Notes: a model not told the origin generated them from the sequence alone. A stretch of 64,000 bases of DNA from Saccharothrix luteola (GCF_020859565.1 NZ_JAJHUO010000002.1:124001-188000), one strand, 5' to 3'. Positions 15,319 through 24,355 are shown, counted from the stretch's first letter. Numbers and translations are program-made.

Positions 15319-18300
15319 GTGGCCGAAGCTCACCAGGGTCAGTTCACTCGACGCCTGTTCCTCCGGACCTCCGCCCTCGGCACCGCCACCGTCGCCGGCG
15401 CGGGGCTGTTCGGCCCCCACTCGGCTGTCGCCGCCGTGCCGGGCGGGTCGCCGCAGGCCGGTCCGGGCGGGACGGCGCCGGTGCGGCCGTTCCCGCTGCG
15501 TGACGTGCGGTTGGGTGCGGGTCTGCTGCAGGAGAAGCGGGACCGCGTCAAGGCGTTCCTGCGTGCGTACGACGAGCGGCGGTTCCTCGTGCTGTTCAAC
15601 GACCAGGCGGGCAGGCCGAACCCGCCCGGTGTCGCGGTGCCGGGCGGTTGGGAGGACGGAGGGCTGCTCAGCGGCCACTGGGCGGGGCACTACCTGACCG
15701 CGCTCGCCCAGGCCTACGCCGACGGCGGGGAGCAGGTCTACAAGTCCAAGTCGGACTGGGTGGTGGCCGAGCTGGCGGCGTGCCAGTCGGCGATCACCGC
15801 TCGCCTGGACTCCGAGCCCGGCGGCGGGGACCGGCCCGTGCCGTCGGTCGGCCGGGTGGCCGGGCGGTTCGGCAGCGCGCTGAGGCTCAACGGGCCGAGC
15901 GCGGCGCAGTACTGCACGTTGCCGCAGGAGGCGGTCAACCAGCTCACCGACTTCAGCATCGCCACGTGGGTCAACCTCGCCTCCACGGGTAGTTGGAGCA
16001 GGCTGTTCGACTTCGGCCAGAGCACGACGGTCACCATGTTCCTGACCCCGCGGGCCGGTGTGGCGGGCAACGCGCCGCGGTTCGCGATCACCACCGGCGG
16101 CTCGGGCCGGGAGCAGCGGATCGACGGCGCCTCGGCCCTGCCCACCGGCCGGTGGGTGCACGTCGCGGTGACGTTGGCGGGCTCGACCGGCACCCTTTAC
16201 GTCGACGGCCGACCCGTGGGCGCCAACAATGCCATGACGCTGAACCCGTCGCACCTGGGCAACCCCGGGAACCGGTGGATCGGCCGGTCCCAGTACGGCG
16301 ACCCGTACCTGGACGCGGCGATCGACGAGTTCCACGTCTTCGACCGGGCGCTGACCGGGGCCGAGGTGCGGTCGCTGCTGGACTCACCGGCCGGCACCAC
16401 CGGTGGCGGGAGCATCGCCTGGTACCGGTTCGACGAGACCGACGGCACGAGGCTGGAGGACGCCTCGCCGAACGACCGCGACGCCGGTGTCGTGGTGGCC
16501 TCGTCGGACGGGCCGGCGGACTGGGTCCCGACGTTCCCCGGCTACCTCGGGGCGATCCCGGAGGACGCGGTGCTGCGGCTGGGTCCGCCGCGCTGGGCGG
16601 TCTACGGCGGCAACGCCGGCACGAACACGTGGGCGCCCTGGTACACCCAGCACAAGATCATGCGCGGCCTGCTCGACGCGTACTACCACACCGACAACGC
16701 CCAGGCGCTCGACGTGGTGACGAAGATGGCGGACTGGGCCCACCTCGCGCTCACCGTCGGCGACAAGAACCACCCCGACTACGCGGGCCCGCTGACCCGC
16801 GACGACCTCGACCACATGTGGGACCTCTACATCGGCGGCGAGTTCGGCGGCGCGAACGAGGTCTTCCCCGAGATCGGCCACCTCACCGGCGACGCGAAGC
16901 ACCTGGCGACCGCCAAGTGCTTCGACAACCGCGAGTCGCTGTTCGGCGCCTGCGTGGAGGACCGGGACATCCTCGTCGTCACCCCGCGGAACCGCCCCGG
17001 CCGCCGTCGTCCCGAGCGGTTGCACGCCAACACCCACGTGCCGCAGTTCGTCGGCTACCTCAGCGTCTACGAGCGTGGCGGCGGCGAGGAGTACTTCACC
17101 GCGGCGAAGAACTTCTTCGGCATGCTCGTCCCGCACCGCATGTTCGCCCACGGCGGCGTGGGCGGCAACTACCCCGGCTCGAACAACAACCTCGAGCTGT
17201 TCCAGAACCGCGGCAACGTCGCCAACGCCGTCGCCACCAGCGGCGCGGAGACCTGCACCACCTACAACCTGCTCAAGCTGGCCCGCAACCTGTTCCTGCA
17301 CGAGCACGACCCGGCGTACCTGGACTACTACGAGCGCGGCCTGCTCAACATGATCACCGGGTCGCGGGCCGACACCGACGCCACCCACGACCCGCAGGTG
17401 ACCTACTTCCAACCGGTCGGACCGGGCGCCGTGCGCGGTTACGGCAACACGGGGACGTGCTGCGGCGGCACCGGCCTGGAGAACCACACGAAGTACCAGG
17501 AGACGGTCTTCCTCCGGTCCGCCGACGACAGCACGCTGTGGGTCAACCTCTACGCGCCCGCCACGCTCACGTGGCCCGAGAAGGGCTTCACCGTCACGCA
17601 GCAGACCTCCTTCCCTCGCCAGGACCACACGAAGCTCACCGTCGACGGCAACGGCAGCCTGGACCTCAAGCTGCGGGTCCCCGCGTGGGCGCAACGCGGG
17701 TTCCACGTGACCGTCAACGGTCTGCCGCAGGAGCTGGACGCGCGGCCCGGCACTCACGTGACACTGAGCCGCGACTGGAACCGCGGCGACGTGGTGGAGA
17801 TCCGGATGCCGTTCAGCGTCCGGATCGAACGGGCCATCGACCGCCCCGACACCCAGGCCGTCTTCTGGGGCCCGCTGCTGCTGCAGATCATGGGTGACCC
17901 GGACGGCGGGGCGTTCCCCGAGCTGTCGCTGTACCGGCACCTCAAGCGGGACGGGGACTACGACCGCGCCGCGATCACCGCCGGCCCGCGCACGCCTGCC
18001 GGTGACCTCACGTTCACCGCGGGCGGCTTCACGCTCCGGCCCTACTACATCAGTGACACCCAGGCGGCGTCCTCGTACTTCCGCCGGGTCGAACCGACGG
18101 TCGTCTTCGGCTCCCTCGACACCGGCGTGCCCAACCGCAAGCGCGACGACGGCCTCCCGCGCTACGACGTCCCCGTCGACGGCGTCACCTCGCCCGGCGA
18201 CGACGGCCCGACCTTCCTGGACCTGCTCTGGGACCAGGCCCCCTTCGCCACCCACGGGCGGTTCGTCGCCGCCGTCACCGCTCTCGCCAACGCCTTCGTC

Positions 18301-18375
18301 ACCGCCGGCGCGTTCACCACGGCCGAGCGGAACGCGGTCGTCGCCAAGGCGGCATCAGCCGAGCGGGAGTTGTAG
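15319..18375 (+). CDS. Secreted GH127 beta-L-arabinofuranosidase with an inserted LamG-like domain
   Basis: This 1018-residue protein starts at GTG and has a twin-arginine signal (TRRLFLRTSALG). The GH127 (DUF1680) catalytic domain carries the conserved Glu644 and Cys646 (GAETCTTYN) and Cys714-Cys715 (TCCGGTG). This is the E-x-C...CC zinc-thiolate set of HypBA1, which removes beta-L-arabinofuranose from hydroxyproline-linked arabino-oligosaccharides. A concanavalin-like LamG module (about residues 175-400) interrupts the catalytic domain: family motifs before it (GLLSGHWAGHYLTALAQAY) resume after it (GYLGAIPED, WAPWYTQHKIMRGLLDAYY). It follows the Xaa-Pro peptidase gene closely and is probably in the same operon. 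Substrate is inferred from family and context. Confidence 0.87.
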   Translation: MAEAHQGQFTRRLFLRTSALGTATVAGAGLFGPHSAVAAVPGGSPQAGPGGTAPVRPFPLRDVRLGAGLLQEKRDRVKAFLRAYDERRFLVLFNDQAGRPNPPGVAVPGGWEDGGLLSGHWAGHYLTALAQAYADGGEQVYKSKSDWVVAELAACQSAITARLDSEPGGGDRPVPSVGRVAGRFGSALRLNGPSAAQYCTLPQEAVNQLTDFSIATWVNLASTGSWSRLFDFGQSTTVTMFLTPRAGVAGNAPRFAITTGGSGREQRIDGASALPTGRWVHVAVTLAGSTGTLYVDGRPVGANNAMTLNPSHLGNPGNRWIGRSQYGDPYLDAAIDEFHVFDRALTGAEVRSLLDSPAGTTGGGSIAWYRFDETDGTRLEDASPNDRDAGVVVASSDGPADWVPTFPGYLGAIPEDAVLRLGPPRWAVYGGNAGTNTWAPWYTQHKIMRGLLDAYYHTDNAQALDVVTKMADWAHLALTVGDKNHPDYAGPLTRDDLDHMWDLYIGGEFGGANEVFPEIGHLTGDAKHLATAKCFDNRESLFGACVEDRDILVVTPRNRPGRRRPERLHANTHVPQFVGYLSVYERGGGEEYFTAAKNFFGMLVPHRMFAHGGVGGNYPGSNNNLELFQNRGNVANAVATSGAETCTTYNLLKLARNLFLHEHDPAYLDYYERGLLNMITGSRADTDATHDPQVTYFQPVGPGAVRGYGNTGTCCGGTGLENHTKYQETVFLRSADDSTLWVNLYAPATLTWPEKGFTVTQQTSFPRQDHTKLTVDGNGSLDLKLRVPAWAQRGFHVTVNGLPQELDARPGTHVTLSRDWNRGDVVEIRMPFSVRIERAIDRPDTQAVFWGPLLLQIMGDPDGGAFPELSLYRHLKRDGDYDRAAITAGPRTPAGDLTFTAGGFTLRPYYISDTQAASSYFRRVEPTVVFGSLDTGVPNRKRDDGLPRYDVPVDGVTSPGDDGPTFLDLLWDQAPFATHGRFVAAVTALANAFVTAGAFTTAERNAVVAKAASAEREL

Positions 18376-18808
18376 TTCGCCGTGCTTCGGTCGTGCCGCC
18401 GGAAGACCACGGGCGCCGGTCGGAAGCATTGCCGAAAGGATTTTCGGCTGCCACAGTGCTGAGTAGCGCACCCGCCGCCGGTCGCCGGGCCGGTGGTCGA
18501 GTCGATGCGTCCTCTGTGGACGATGCTTCTCCGCCGCCTCCGGACCCACCGAACAGCTCTCGCGTGAGGATGTGAGGATTCGATGAGGCGTTTCACCAGG
18601 GTGGTCATCTACCCGAACACGCACTTCGACCAGAGCCGGAAGAGCGCCATCCTCAACGGCCCGTACGGCAGCTACCTGCACTGACAGCGGGCCTGAGCAC
18701 TGAACACCGCTGGGCACCGGGCGACCCGCGATCGGGCACGCCCGGTGGTGCCGCGCGCCGTCGCACTCACGCCACGCCTCATCCCTGCGCTTCCACCAAG
18801 AGGTCTCC
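18376..18808. other. Gap between the GH127 and subtilase genes
   Basis: The 433-bp interval holds a short hairpin (GCCGAAA-GGAT-TTTCGGC, 18431-18448) that could end the upstream operon, and a 33-codon frame at 18583-18684. The remaining 124 bp before the subtilase show no clear promoter. GAGGTCTCC just before GTG 18809 is a weak ribosome site. Confidence 0.5.
18583..18684 (+). CDS. Possible 33-residue peptide gene
   Basis: ATG 18583 follows a GAGGA ribosome-like site (18574-18578) four bases away. It opens a frame of 33 codons whose product starts MRRFTRVVIYPNTHFDQ and ends GPYGSYLH. The composition is ordinary for a real peptide (aromatic, basic and Asn-rich) rather than the Arg/Ala/Pro-rich look of spurious high-GC frames. 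I do not recognise it. It could be a secreted or modified peptide, a leader, or chance. No RiPP maturation enzymes lie nearby, although a subtilase and a metalloprotease follow. Confidence 0.35.
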   Translation: MRRFTRVVIYPNTHFDQSRKSAILNGPYGSYLH

Positions 18809-20338
18809 GTGTTGACAAACCTGCGCACGACCGGTTCCCGACGCCGGACTCGTACCACTGTCCTTTGTCTCCTGGCGGCGCTCTCCTTCGCGTCCACCAC
18901 ACCCGCCCAAGCCGCTGAGCCGGGCTCGCCGACCTCCGATGACCGTTATGCGGCAACGGAGAAGCCGGTCTCGACCGTCCTCACGGCGAACGACTCCCGT
19001 GCGCACGTGCACGTGAAGTTCGCGGAGGGGAGCCAGGTCCGGCTGCGTGGCGACGTGCTGACGTCGGCCGCGGGCACGGACCTCTCGGCGGTCCGGAGCG
19101 TACTCGGGTCCGGCTCCGTCTCGGCGGTGCGGCGGCTGTTCACGGCGTCCGAGGAGACGTTGCGGACGTTCACCGACCAGGCCGTGGCACGCTCGGGCCG
19201 CCGGCAAGCCGACCTGAACCTGTGGTACCGCCTGGACCTGCGGCCGGGCGCCGACCCGGCCGCGGTGATCGACGCGCTCAACGCCCTGCGCGAGGTCGAG
19301 ATCGCCTACGCCGAACCGCTCGCCGTGTCACCGCCGATCGCGCCGGACTTCACCCCTCGCCAGGGCTACCGCTCCGCCGCGGCGAGCGGCGGCATCGACG
19401 CCGACTACGCGCGCACGATCCCCGGCGGCACCGGCGCGAACGTGCGCGTGGCCGACATCGAGTACGCCTGGAACTTCGCCCACGAGGACCTGTCGAAGCT
19501 GCGCGCCCCCGGCGCGTTCGTCCGCAACGGCACCGCGAAGGACCCGTTCGACGACAACAACCACGGCACCGCCGTGGCGGGCATCCTCGTCGGCGACGTC
19601 AACGCGGGCGGAGTGACCGGGTTGGTCCCAGACTCGCCGATCTACGTCACCAACGCCGCCAACGCCGAGCGCGGGTGGGACGTCGCGAACTCCGTCATCG
19701 TGCTGGCCCGCGCCCTTCGGCCCGGTGACGTGCTGCTCATCGAGCAGCAGACGTCGGGCCCGGCCGGCTGCACGGGGTACGTCGCCCCCGAGTGGGTCCC
19801 CGCGATCTACGACGCGATCGTCGCGACCACGTCCTCGGGCATCACCGTGGTCGAGACGGCGGGCAACGGCTCGATGAACCTGGACAACCCGTGCTTCGGC
19901 AGCAGGTTCCCGCGCGGCAAGCCCGACTCCGGCGCCATCATCGAAGGCGCCGGCTCCGCTCCGGGGTGCGGCACCGCCCGCACCCGGCTGAACTTCTCCA
20001 CCTACGGCAGCCGCATCGACGTGCAGGGCTGGGGCAACTGCGTGGTGAGCACCGGGTACGGGGGCCTCCACAACAGCGGCGGCGCCAACGCCTACTACAC
20101 GGCGACGTTCGGCGGGACGTCCAGCGCCGGTCCCATCGTGGCGGCCGCCGCGGCCTCCCTGTCCAGCATCGCCAAGCAGCGGGGCACCACCCTCACCCCC
20201 GGCCAGGTGCGCGCCGTCCTGAAGTCCACCGGAACCCCGCAGGTGAACCCCGGGACCGGGAACATCGGCCCGCTGCCCAATCTGCGTGCCGCGATCGCCG
20301 CCCTGCCGACCGCCGGCAGCCGACCCGCCTCGCACTGA
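18809..20338 (+). CDS. Secreted S8 family (subtilisin-like) serine protease
   Basis: This 509-residue protein has a signal peptide ending near TPAQAA (residue 36) and a propeptide region to about residue 180. The S8 catalytic domain has Asp216 in VADIEYAWN, His252 in NNHGTAVAG and Ser438 in GGTSSAGP; the oxyanion Asn is in TAGNGS. The Asp motif (ADIEYAWN) departs from the usual DTG or DSG, as in a divergent actinobacterial subgroup. It has no P-domain. It is followed 46 bp later by a secreted metalloprotease gene, and the two may be co-expressed to degrade extracellular protein. The start is GTG. Confidence 0.88.
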   Translation: MLTNLRTTGSRRRTRTTVLCLLAALSFASTTPAQAAEPGSPTSDDRYAATEKPVSTVLTANDSRAHVHVKFAEGSQVRLRGDVLTSAAGTDLSAVRSVLGSGSVSAVRRLFTASEETLRTFTDQAVARSGRRQADLNLWYRLDLRPGADPAAVIDALNALREVEIAYAEPLAVSPPIAPDFTPRQGYRSAAASGGIDADYARTIPGGTGANVRVADIEYAWNFAHEDLSKLRAPGAFVRNGTAKDPFDDNNHGTAVAGILVGDVNAGGVTGLVPDSPIYVTNAANAERGWDVANSVIVLARALRPGDVLLIEQQTSGPAGCTGYVAPEWVPAIYDAIVATTSSGITVVETAGNGSMNLDNPCFGSRFPRGKPDSGAIIEGAGSAPGCGTARTRLNFSTYGSRIDVQGWGNCVVSTGYGGLHNSGGANAYYTATFGGTSSAGPIVAAAAASLSSIAKQRGTTLTPGQVRAVLKSTGTPQVNPGTGNIGPLPNLRAAIAALPTAGSRPASH

Positions 20339-20384
20339 CCGCCGTCGCCACCCGGCTCGACCCTGCCCGACCTTGGAGGTCCGA

Positions 20385-21509
20385 GTGTCCATGAAGAAGC
20401 TCCTCGCGGTGATCGCCTCCGGCGTGATGGCCGCGTCCGTCCTGTCGTTGCCCGGCGCGGCTGCCGCGAGCCCTCCGGTTCCCGTCGCCGCCGACCACAC
20501 CCTCGAAGACCACGCCGAGGACGCGGCTCCGCACTCGCACGGGAGGCAGGCGGCGGACCGCTGTCACCACGCCGATGAGTTCACACCCAAGGCCGGGCTG
20601 GGCGACCGCGTGTGCGCGATGGGCAACGGCGAGTTCAAGGTGCGCACGCCCCACGGCGACCACGTGACCCACTTCGACGCCCCGCTCGCCGAGCACAAGG
20701 GTGTGCGGGACACGGTGACCTCGTCGGCGATCACGCCCCTGGCCGCGCGTTCGCACCACTGCGCCACGGACTCGTACCGCATCCAGCTCGTGTACATGAT
20801 CCCCGCCGGTGCGCCCGACGCGTCGTCGACGATGGTGCCGTTGATGAGGCAGCACTTCACCGAGTCCAACGCCATGGTGTCCAACCGCGCCGCGCAGTAC
20901 GGCGGGGACCTGTCGTTGCGCGTCGCGTGCGACTCCGCGGGCCGGCCCGCCGTCCGGGTCATGCGCAGCGGCCACAACAACAGCGACATCGGCGCCATCG
21001 ACCAGGAGGTCGCGCGCCAGGGCCAGCGGATCACCGGTCAGGACAACGTCGTGTACTGGGGGGACGGTGGGTGCGGCGGCGGCGTCGCCTACGGCAGCGG
21101 CGACACGCGGCCCGGCGTGGAGAACGGCGTCAACAACGCGCCCGGCATCGCGGTGGTCTACGGGCGGTGCCCCTTCACGTACATGCTGCACGAGCAGGGG
21201 CACTCGATGGGCGCCGTGCTGCCGAACACGCCCAACAGCTCGGGCGCCGGTCACTGCAACGACGACGCCGACGTCATGTGCTACAAGGACGGCGGTCCGC
21301 GCTCGGGCAACTACCGCTCCAACGTGTGCCCGTCCCCGAACGGCAACCTGGACTACTACTGGGACTGCAACGTCAACGACTACTTCCACCCGACCCCGCC
21401 GGCCGGGTCGTTCCTCGCGACGAACTGGAACCTGGCGAGCTGCGCCAACCGGGTGGTGTACCGCCCCACCTGCGGCGCGGCGCCACGGGCGGCCCGGCTC
21501 CCGTCGTAG
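20385..21509 (+). CDS. Secreted metzincin-like zinc metalloprotease (HExxHxxG)
   Basis: This 374-residue protein has a signal peptide ending near GAAAAS and a His-rich stretch after it. The zinc motif HEQGHSMG holds His269, Glu270 and His273. A later VMCY looks like a metzincin Met-turn, with Cys residues suggesting disulfides (GHCNDDADVMCY). GTG 20385 has a GGAGG site five bases upstream; ATG 20391, two codons later, is the alternative. It lies directly downstream of the subtilase. Substrate is unknown; extracellular protein degradation is the cautious reading. Confidence 0.8.
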   Translation: MSMKKLLAVIASGVMAASVLSLPGAAAASPPVPVAADHTLEDHAEDAAPHSHGRQAADRCHHADEFTPKAGLGDRVCAMGNGEFKVRTPHGDHVTHFDAPLAEHKGVRDTVTSSAITPLAARSHHCATDSYRIQLVYMIPAGAPDASSTMVPLMRQHFTESNAMVSNRAAQYGGDLSLRVACDSAGRPAVRVMRSGHNNSDIGAIDQEVARQGQRITGQDNVVYWGDGGCGGGVAYGSGDTRPGVENGVNNAPGIAVVYGRCPFTYMLHEQGHSMGAVLPNTPNSSGAGHCNDDADVMCYKDGGPRSGNYRSNVCPSPNGNLDYYWDCNVNDYFHPTPPAGSFLATNWNLASCANRVVYRPTCGAAPRAARLPS

Positions 21510-21527
21510 ACCGCGGACCGGGCACGA

Positions 21528-21559
21528 CGACGCCTTCCGCCGCGCGGCGGAAGGCGTCG
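21528..21559 (+). terminator. Strong hairpin terminator after the metalloprotease gene
   Basis: Perfect 14-bp arms (CGACGCCTTCCGCC and its complement) flank a four-base loop, 18 bp after the metalloprotease stop. There is no T-tract, as is common in actinomycetes. It separates the protease pair from the ABC operon that starts at 21665. Confidence 0.8.
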
Positions 21560-21664
21560 GCGGGTGGCCACCTCCAGCACTCGCCGACCCATAGGGGTAG
21601 TGGGGCCGCCGGACTCAGGGTGCGGCCCGATGTGCGGGTGGACGGGTGGCCGTAGGGTCCTCGT

Positions 21665-22594
21665 GTGCCACTCATCGAGACGTCCGCGCTGGGCATGCGC
21701 TACGACGGCAAAGTGACCGCCCTGGCGGATCTGACCTTGGACATCGAGGCCGGGGTCGTCGGTCTGGTCGGGGTCAACGGGGCGGGGAAGACCACGCTGA
21801 TCAAGCTCGCGCTGGGGCTGCTCACGCCCACCAGCGGCCGGATCCGCGTGCTCGGGCTCGACCCGATCGCCGACGGGGAGCAGGTCCGGGCGAAGGTCGG
21901 CTACATGCCCGAGCACGACTGCCTGCCTCCGGACATGGTCGCCGCCGAGTTCGTCACGCACATGGCGCAGGTCAGCGGCCTGCCCGCGGCGGCGGCGCGG
22001 GAGCGGGCGTCGGAGACGTTGCGGCACGTGGGCCTCTACGAGGAGCGCTACCGCCGGATCGGGGGCTACTCCACCGGCATGAAGCAGCGGGTCAAGCTCG
22101 CCCAAGCGCTGGTCCACGACCCCGAACTGCTGCTGCTCGACGAACCCACCAACGGGCTCGACCCGGCGGGCAGGCGGGCGATGCTCGACCTGGTGCACCG
22201 CATCGGCACGGAGTTCGGCATCTCGGTGGTGGTCTGCTCCCACCTGCTCGGCGAGATCGAGCGGATCTGCACGTCGCTGGTCGCCATCGACGCGGGCACG
22301 CTCCTGCGCTCGGCGACGCTGTCGTCGATGACCGAGCACAACGACCTGCTCGTCGTCGAGATCGACGAGGGCGCCGAGCGGCTGGCCGTCGCGCTCACCG
22401 CCGAAGGCCTGGACGTGCGCCACGAGAACCGCGTCCTGACCGTCCGCCTCGGCGAGGACGACGGCGCGGTGTACGACCTCATCCGCGACGCCGTCGCGGA
22501 CCTGGACCTCTGCCTGCACCGGCTCGAACGCCAGCGGCACCAGGTCGCCGACCTGTTCCGCGACCGCCCGGCCGAGGAGGTGTCCCATGTCTGA
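21665..22594 (+). CDS. ABC transporter ATP-binding protein (first cassette of a four-gene system)
   Basis: This 309-residue ATPase has Walker A GVNGAGKTT, the signature YSTGMKQR and Walker B LLLLDEPTNGLD, typical of ABC-2 exporter cassettes. It begins an operon of cassette, permease, cassette, permease with overlapping ends. The GTG start lies about 105 bp after the upstream terminator. The substrate is unknown; related paired systems export lipids, peptides or antibiotics or act in cell-envelope maintenance. Confidence 0.88.
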   Translation: MPLIETSALGMRYDGKVTALADLTLDIEAGVVGLVGVNGAGKTTLIKLALGLLTPTSGRIRVLGLDPIADGEQVRAKVGYMPEHDCLPPDMVAAEFVTHMAQVSGLPAAAARERASETLRHVGLYEERYRRIGGYSTGMKQRVKLAQALVHDPELLLLDEPTNGLDPAGRRAMLDLVHRIGTEFGISVVVCSHLLGEIERICTSLVAIDAGTLLRSATLSSMTEHNDLLVVEIDEGAERLAVALTAEGLDVRHENRVLTVRLGEDDGAVYDLIRDAVADLDLCLHRLERQRHQVADLFRDRPAEEVSHV

Positions 22595-23447
22595 ACCCGG
22601 CGTCATCCACGACATCGGTTACCAGCGCTACACCGGCCCGAGGCTCGGCCCCGCCTACTCGGCCCGCGCGCTGTACGTGCACAGCCTTCGCAGCGCCTAC
22701 GGCCTCGGCCGCAGCCCGTGGGCGAAGGTGCTGCCGTTCGGGCTGATCGGCCTGGCCTCCATCGCCTCGCTGATCATCGTGATCATCAACAGCCAGGTGC
22801 CCGAGCCGATCCTCGACTACGTGGGCATCGCCTCCACCTTCACCTTCGCCGCGGCGGTCTTCGTCGCCGTCGTCGCGCCCGAGCTGGTGTCGGTGGACCT
22901 GCGCACGAACCTGTTGCAGCTCTACTTGTCCCGCCCGCTGGGCCGGTCGAGCTACGCGCTGACCAAGGTCGCCGCGCTGGCCACCGCGACGTTCCTGGTG
23001 TTCGCGGCGCCCATGCTGATCATGTTCATCGGCATGGCCTTCGGCACCGACAACGGCGTCCCAGGGGTGTTGGAGGAGTTCGGCGGACTGCTCGTCGGCC
23101 TCCTGGCGGCGGCCGTCCACGCCGCGCTGCTGGCGGCGCTGGGGTTGCCGATCGCGTCGCTGTCGGGGCGCCGGGTGTTCGCGTCCGGCATGATCATCGG
23201 CGTCTTCCTGCTCACCGCCCCGATCTCGGGGCTCCTGAGCGAGCTGGACTCCGGGACGATCGGCCTGCTCGCCGGGCTGCTCGACCCGACGAGCCTGCTC
23301 AACGGCGTGGACCAGTGGCTGTTCGGACTGGAACTCGACATCGTCGACATCGGCTCGTTCGGACCGGTGTACGGCGTGGTCGCGGTCGCGTTGACCGCGC
23401 TGGGCACGATGGCCGCGGTGTGGCGGTACAAGGGGATGAAGTCATGA
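22587..23447 (+). CDS. ABC transporter permease
   Basis: This 286-residue membrane protein has about six hydrophobic helices (for example VLPFGLIGLASIASLIIVII and LLAAAVHAALLAALGLPI). It lacks a binding-protein-dependent EAA loop, as in ABC-2 exporters. It overlaps both neighbours by four to eight bases. The N-terminus (HDIGYQRYTGPRLGPAYSAR) is a conserved cytoplasmic lead-in of this permease family. Substrate unknown. Confidence 0.8.
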   Translation: MSEPGVIHDIGYQRYTGPRLGPAYSARALYVHSLRSAYGLGRSPWAKVLPFGLIGLASIASLIIVIINSQVPEPILDYVGIASTFTFAAAVFVAVVAPELVSVDLRTNLLQLYLSRPLGRSSYALTKVAALATATFLVFAAPMLIMFIGMAFGTDNGVPGVLEEFGGLLVGLLAAAVHAALLAALGLPIASLSGRRVFASGMIIGVFLLTAPISGLLSELDSGTIGLLAGLLDPTSLLNGVDQWLFGLELDIVDIGSFGPVYGVVAVALTALGTMAAVWRYKGMKS

Positions 23448-24355
23448 ACACCGTCGAACTCTCGGGCGTCTCCCGCTGGTACGGCAACGTGGTCGCGGTC
23501 AACGACGTGACCCTGTCGATCGGCCCCGGGCTGACCGGCCTCCTCGGACCCAACGGCGCGGGCAAGACCACCGTGCTGCACCTGATGGCGGGCCTGCTGG
23601 CCCCGTCCCAGGGCGAGGTCGCGATCGGCGGTGAGCCCGCGTGGGCCAACCCCGGCGTGTACCGCAAGCTCGGCCTGGTCACCGAGCGCGAGAGCGTGCC
23701 CGGGTTCCTCACCGCGTGGGAGTTCGTCCTGGCCAGTGCCAAGCTGCACAAGCTCCCCGACCCGACGGCCGCCGCCCGCGCCGCGCTGGACGTCGTGGAC
23801 CTGCGCGACGCGCAGGACCGCCGGATCTCCACCTATTCCAAGGGGATGCGCCAGCGGAGCCGGGTCGCCGCGGCGCTCGTGCACGACCCGGACGTGCTGC
23901 TGCTGGACGAACCGTTCAACGGCATGGACCCCCGGCAGCGGATGCAGATGATGGAGCTGCTCGACGGCATGGCCGCGGCGGGGCGGACCATCGTGTTCAG
24001 CTCCCACATCCTGGAGGAGGTCGAGCAGCTCTCCGGCACCGTGCAGGTGATCGTGGCGGGCAGGCTCGCCGCCTCCGGCGACTACCGGCACATCCGGCGG
24101 CTGATGACCACCCGCCCGCACGTGTTCACCATCGCCTCCTCCGACGACCGCCTCCTCGCGACCGCGCTGATGGCCGAGCCGTCGGTCTCCGGGGTGAGCA
24201 TCGCCGAGGCGGGTCTCCAGGTGCACACCAGCGACTACGGCGCCTTCACCCGTGCCCTGGCCAAGCTCGCCAAGGCCAGGGGCATCCGGCTGACCACGAT
24301 CCTGCCTTCGGACGAGTCCCTCGAGAAGGTCTTCTCCTACCTGGTGACCACATGA
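23444..24355 (+). CDS. ABC transporter ATP-binding protein (second cassette)
   Basis: This 303-residue ATPase has Walker A GPNGAGKTT, the signature YSKGMRQR and Walker B VLLLDEPFNGMD. ATG 23444 overlaps the permease stop and its own stop overlaps the next ATG. A C-terminal domain of about 80 residues after the ATPase core may contact its partner. It likely pairs with the following permease, giving two half-systems or one heterodimer. Confidence 0.88.
   Translation: MNTVELSGVSRWYGNVVAVNDVTLSIGPGLTGLLGPNGAGKTTVLHLMAGLLAPSQGEVAIGGEPAWANPGVYRKLGLVTERESVPGFLTAWEFVLASAKLHKLPDPTAAARAALDVVDLRDAQDRRISTYSKGMRQRSRVAAALVHDPDVLLLDEPFNGMDPRQRMQMMELLDGMAAAGRTIVFSSHILEEVEQLSGTVQVIVAGRLAASGDYRHIRRLMTTRPHVFTIASSDDRLLATALMAEPSVSGVSIAEAGLQVHTSDYGAFTRALAKLAKARGIRLTTILPSDESLEKVFSYLVTT

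Noticed and set aside
13726..16335. Very long minus-strand open frame (869 codons)
   Set aside because: It is antisense to the two peptidase genes and the GH127 gene, which have intact catalytic motifs. Its composition is typical of a shadow frame.
18393..18575. A 60-codon plus-strand frame before the small peptide gene
   Set aside because: It has no ribosome site, a Pro/Ser/Ala/Arg-rich spurious composition and overlaps a hairpin.
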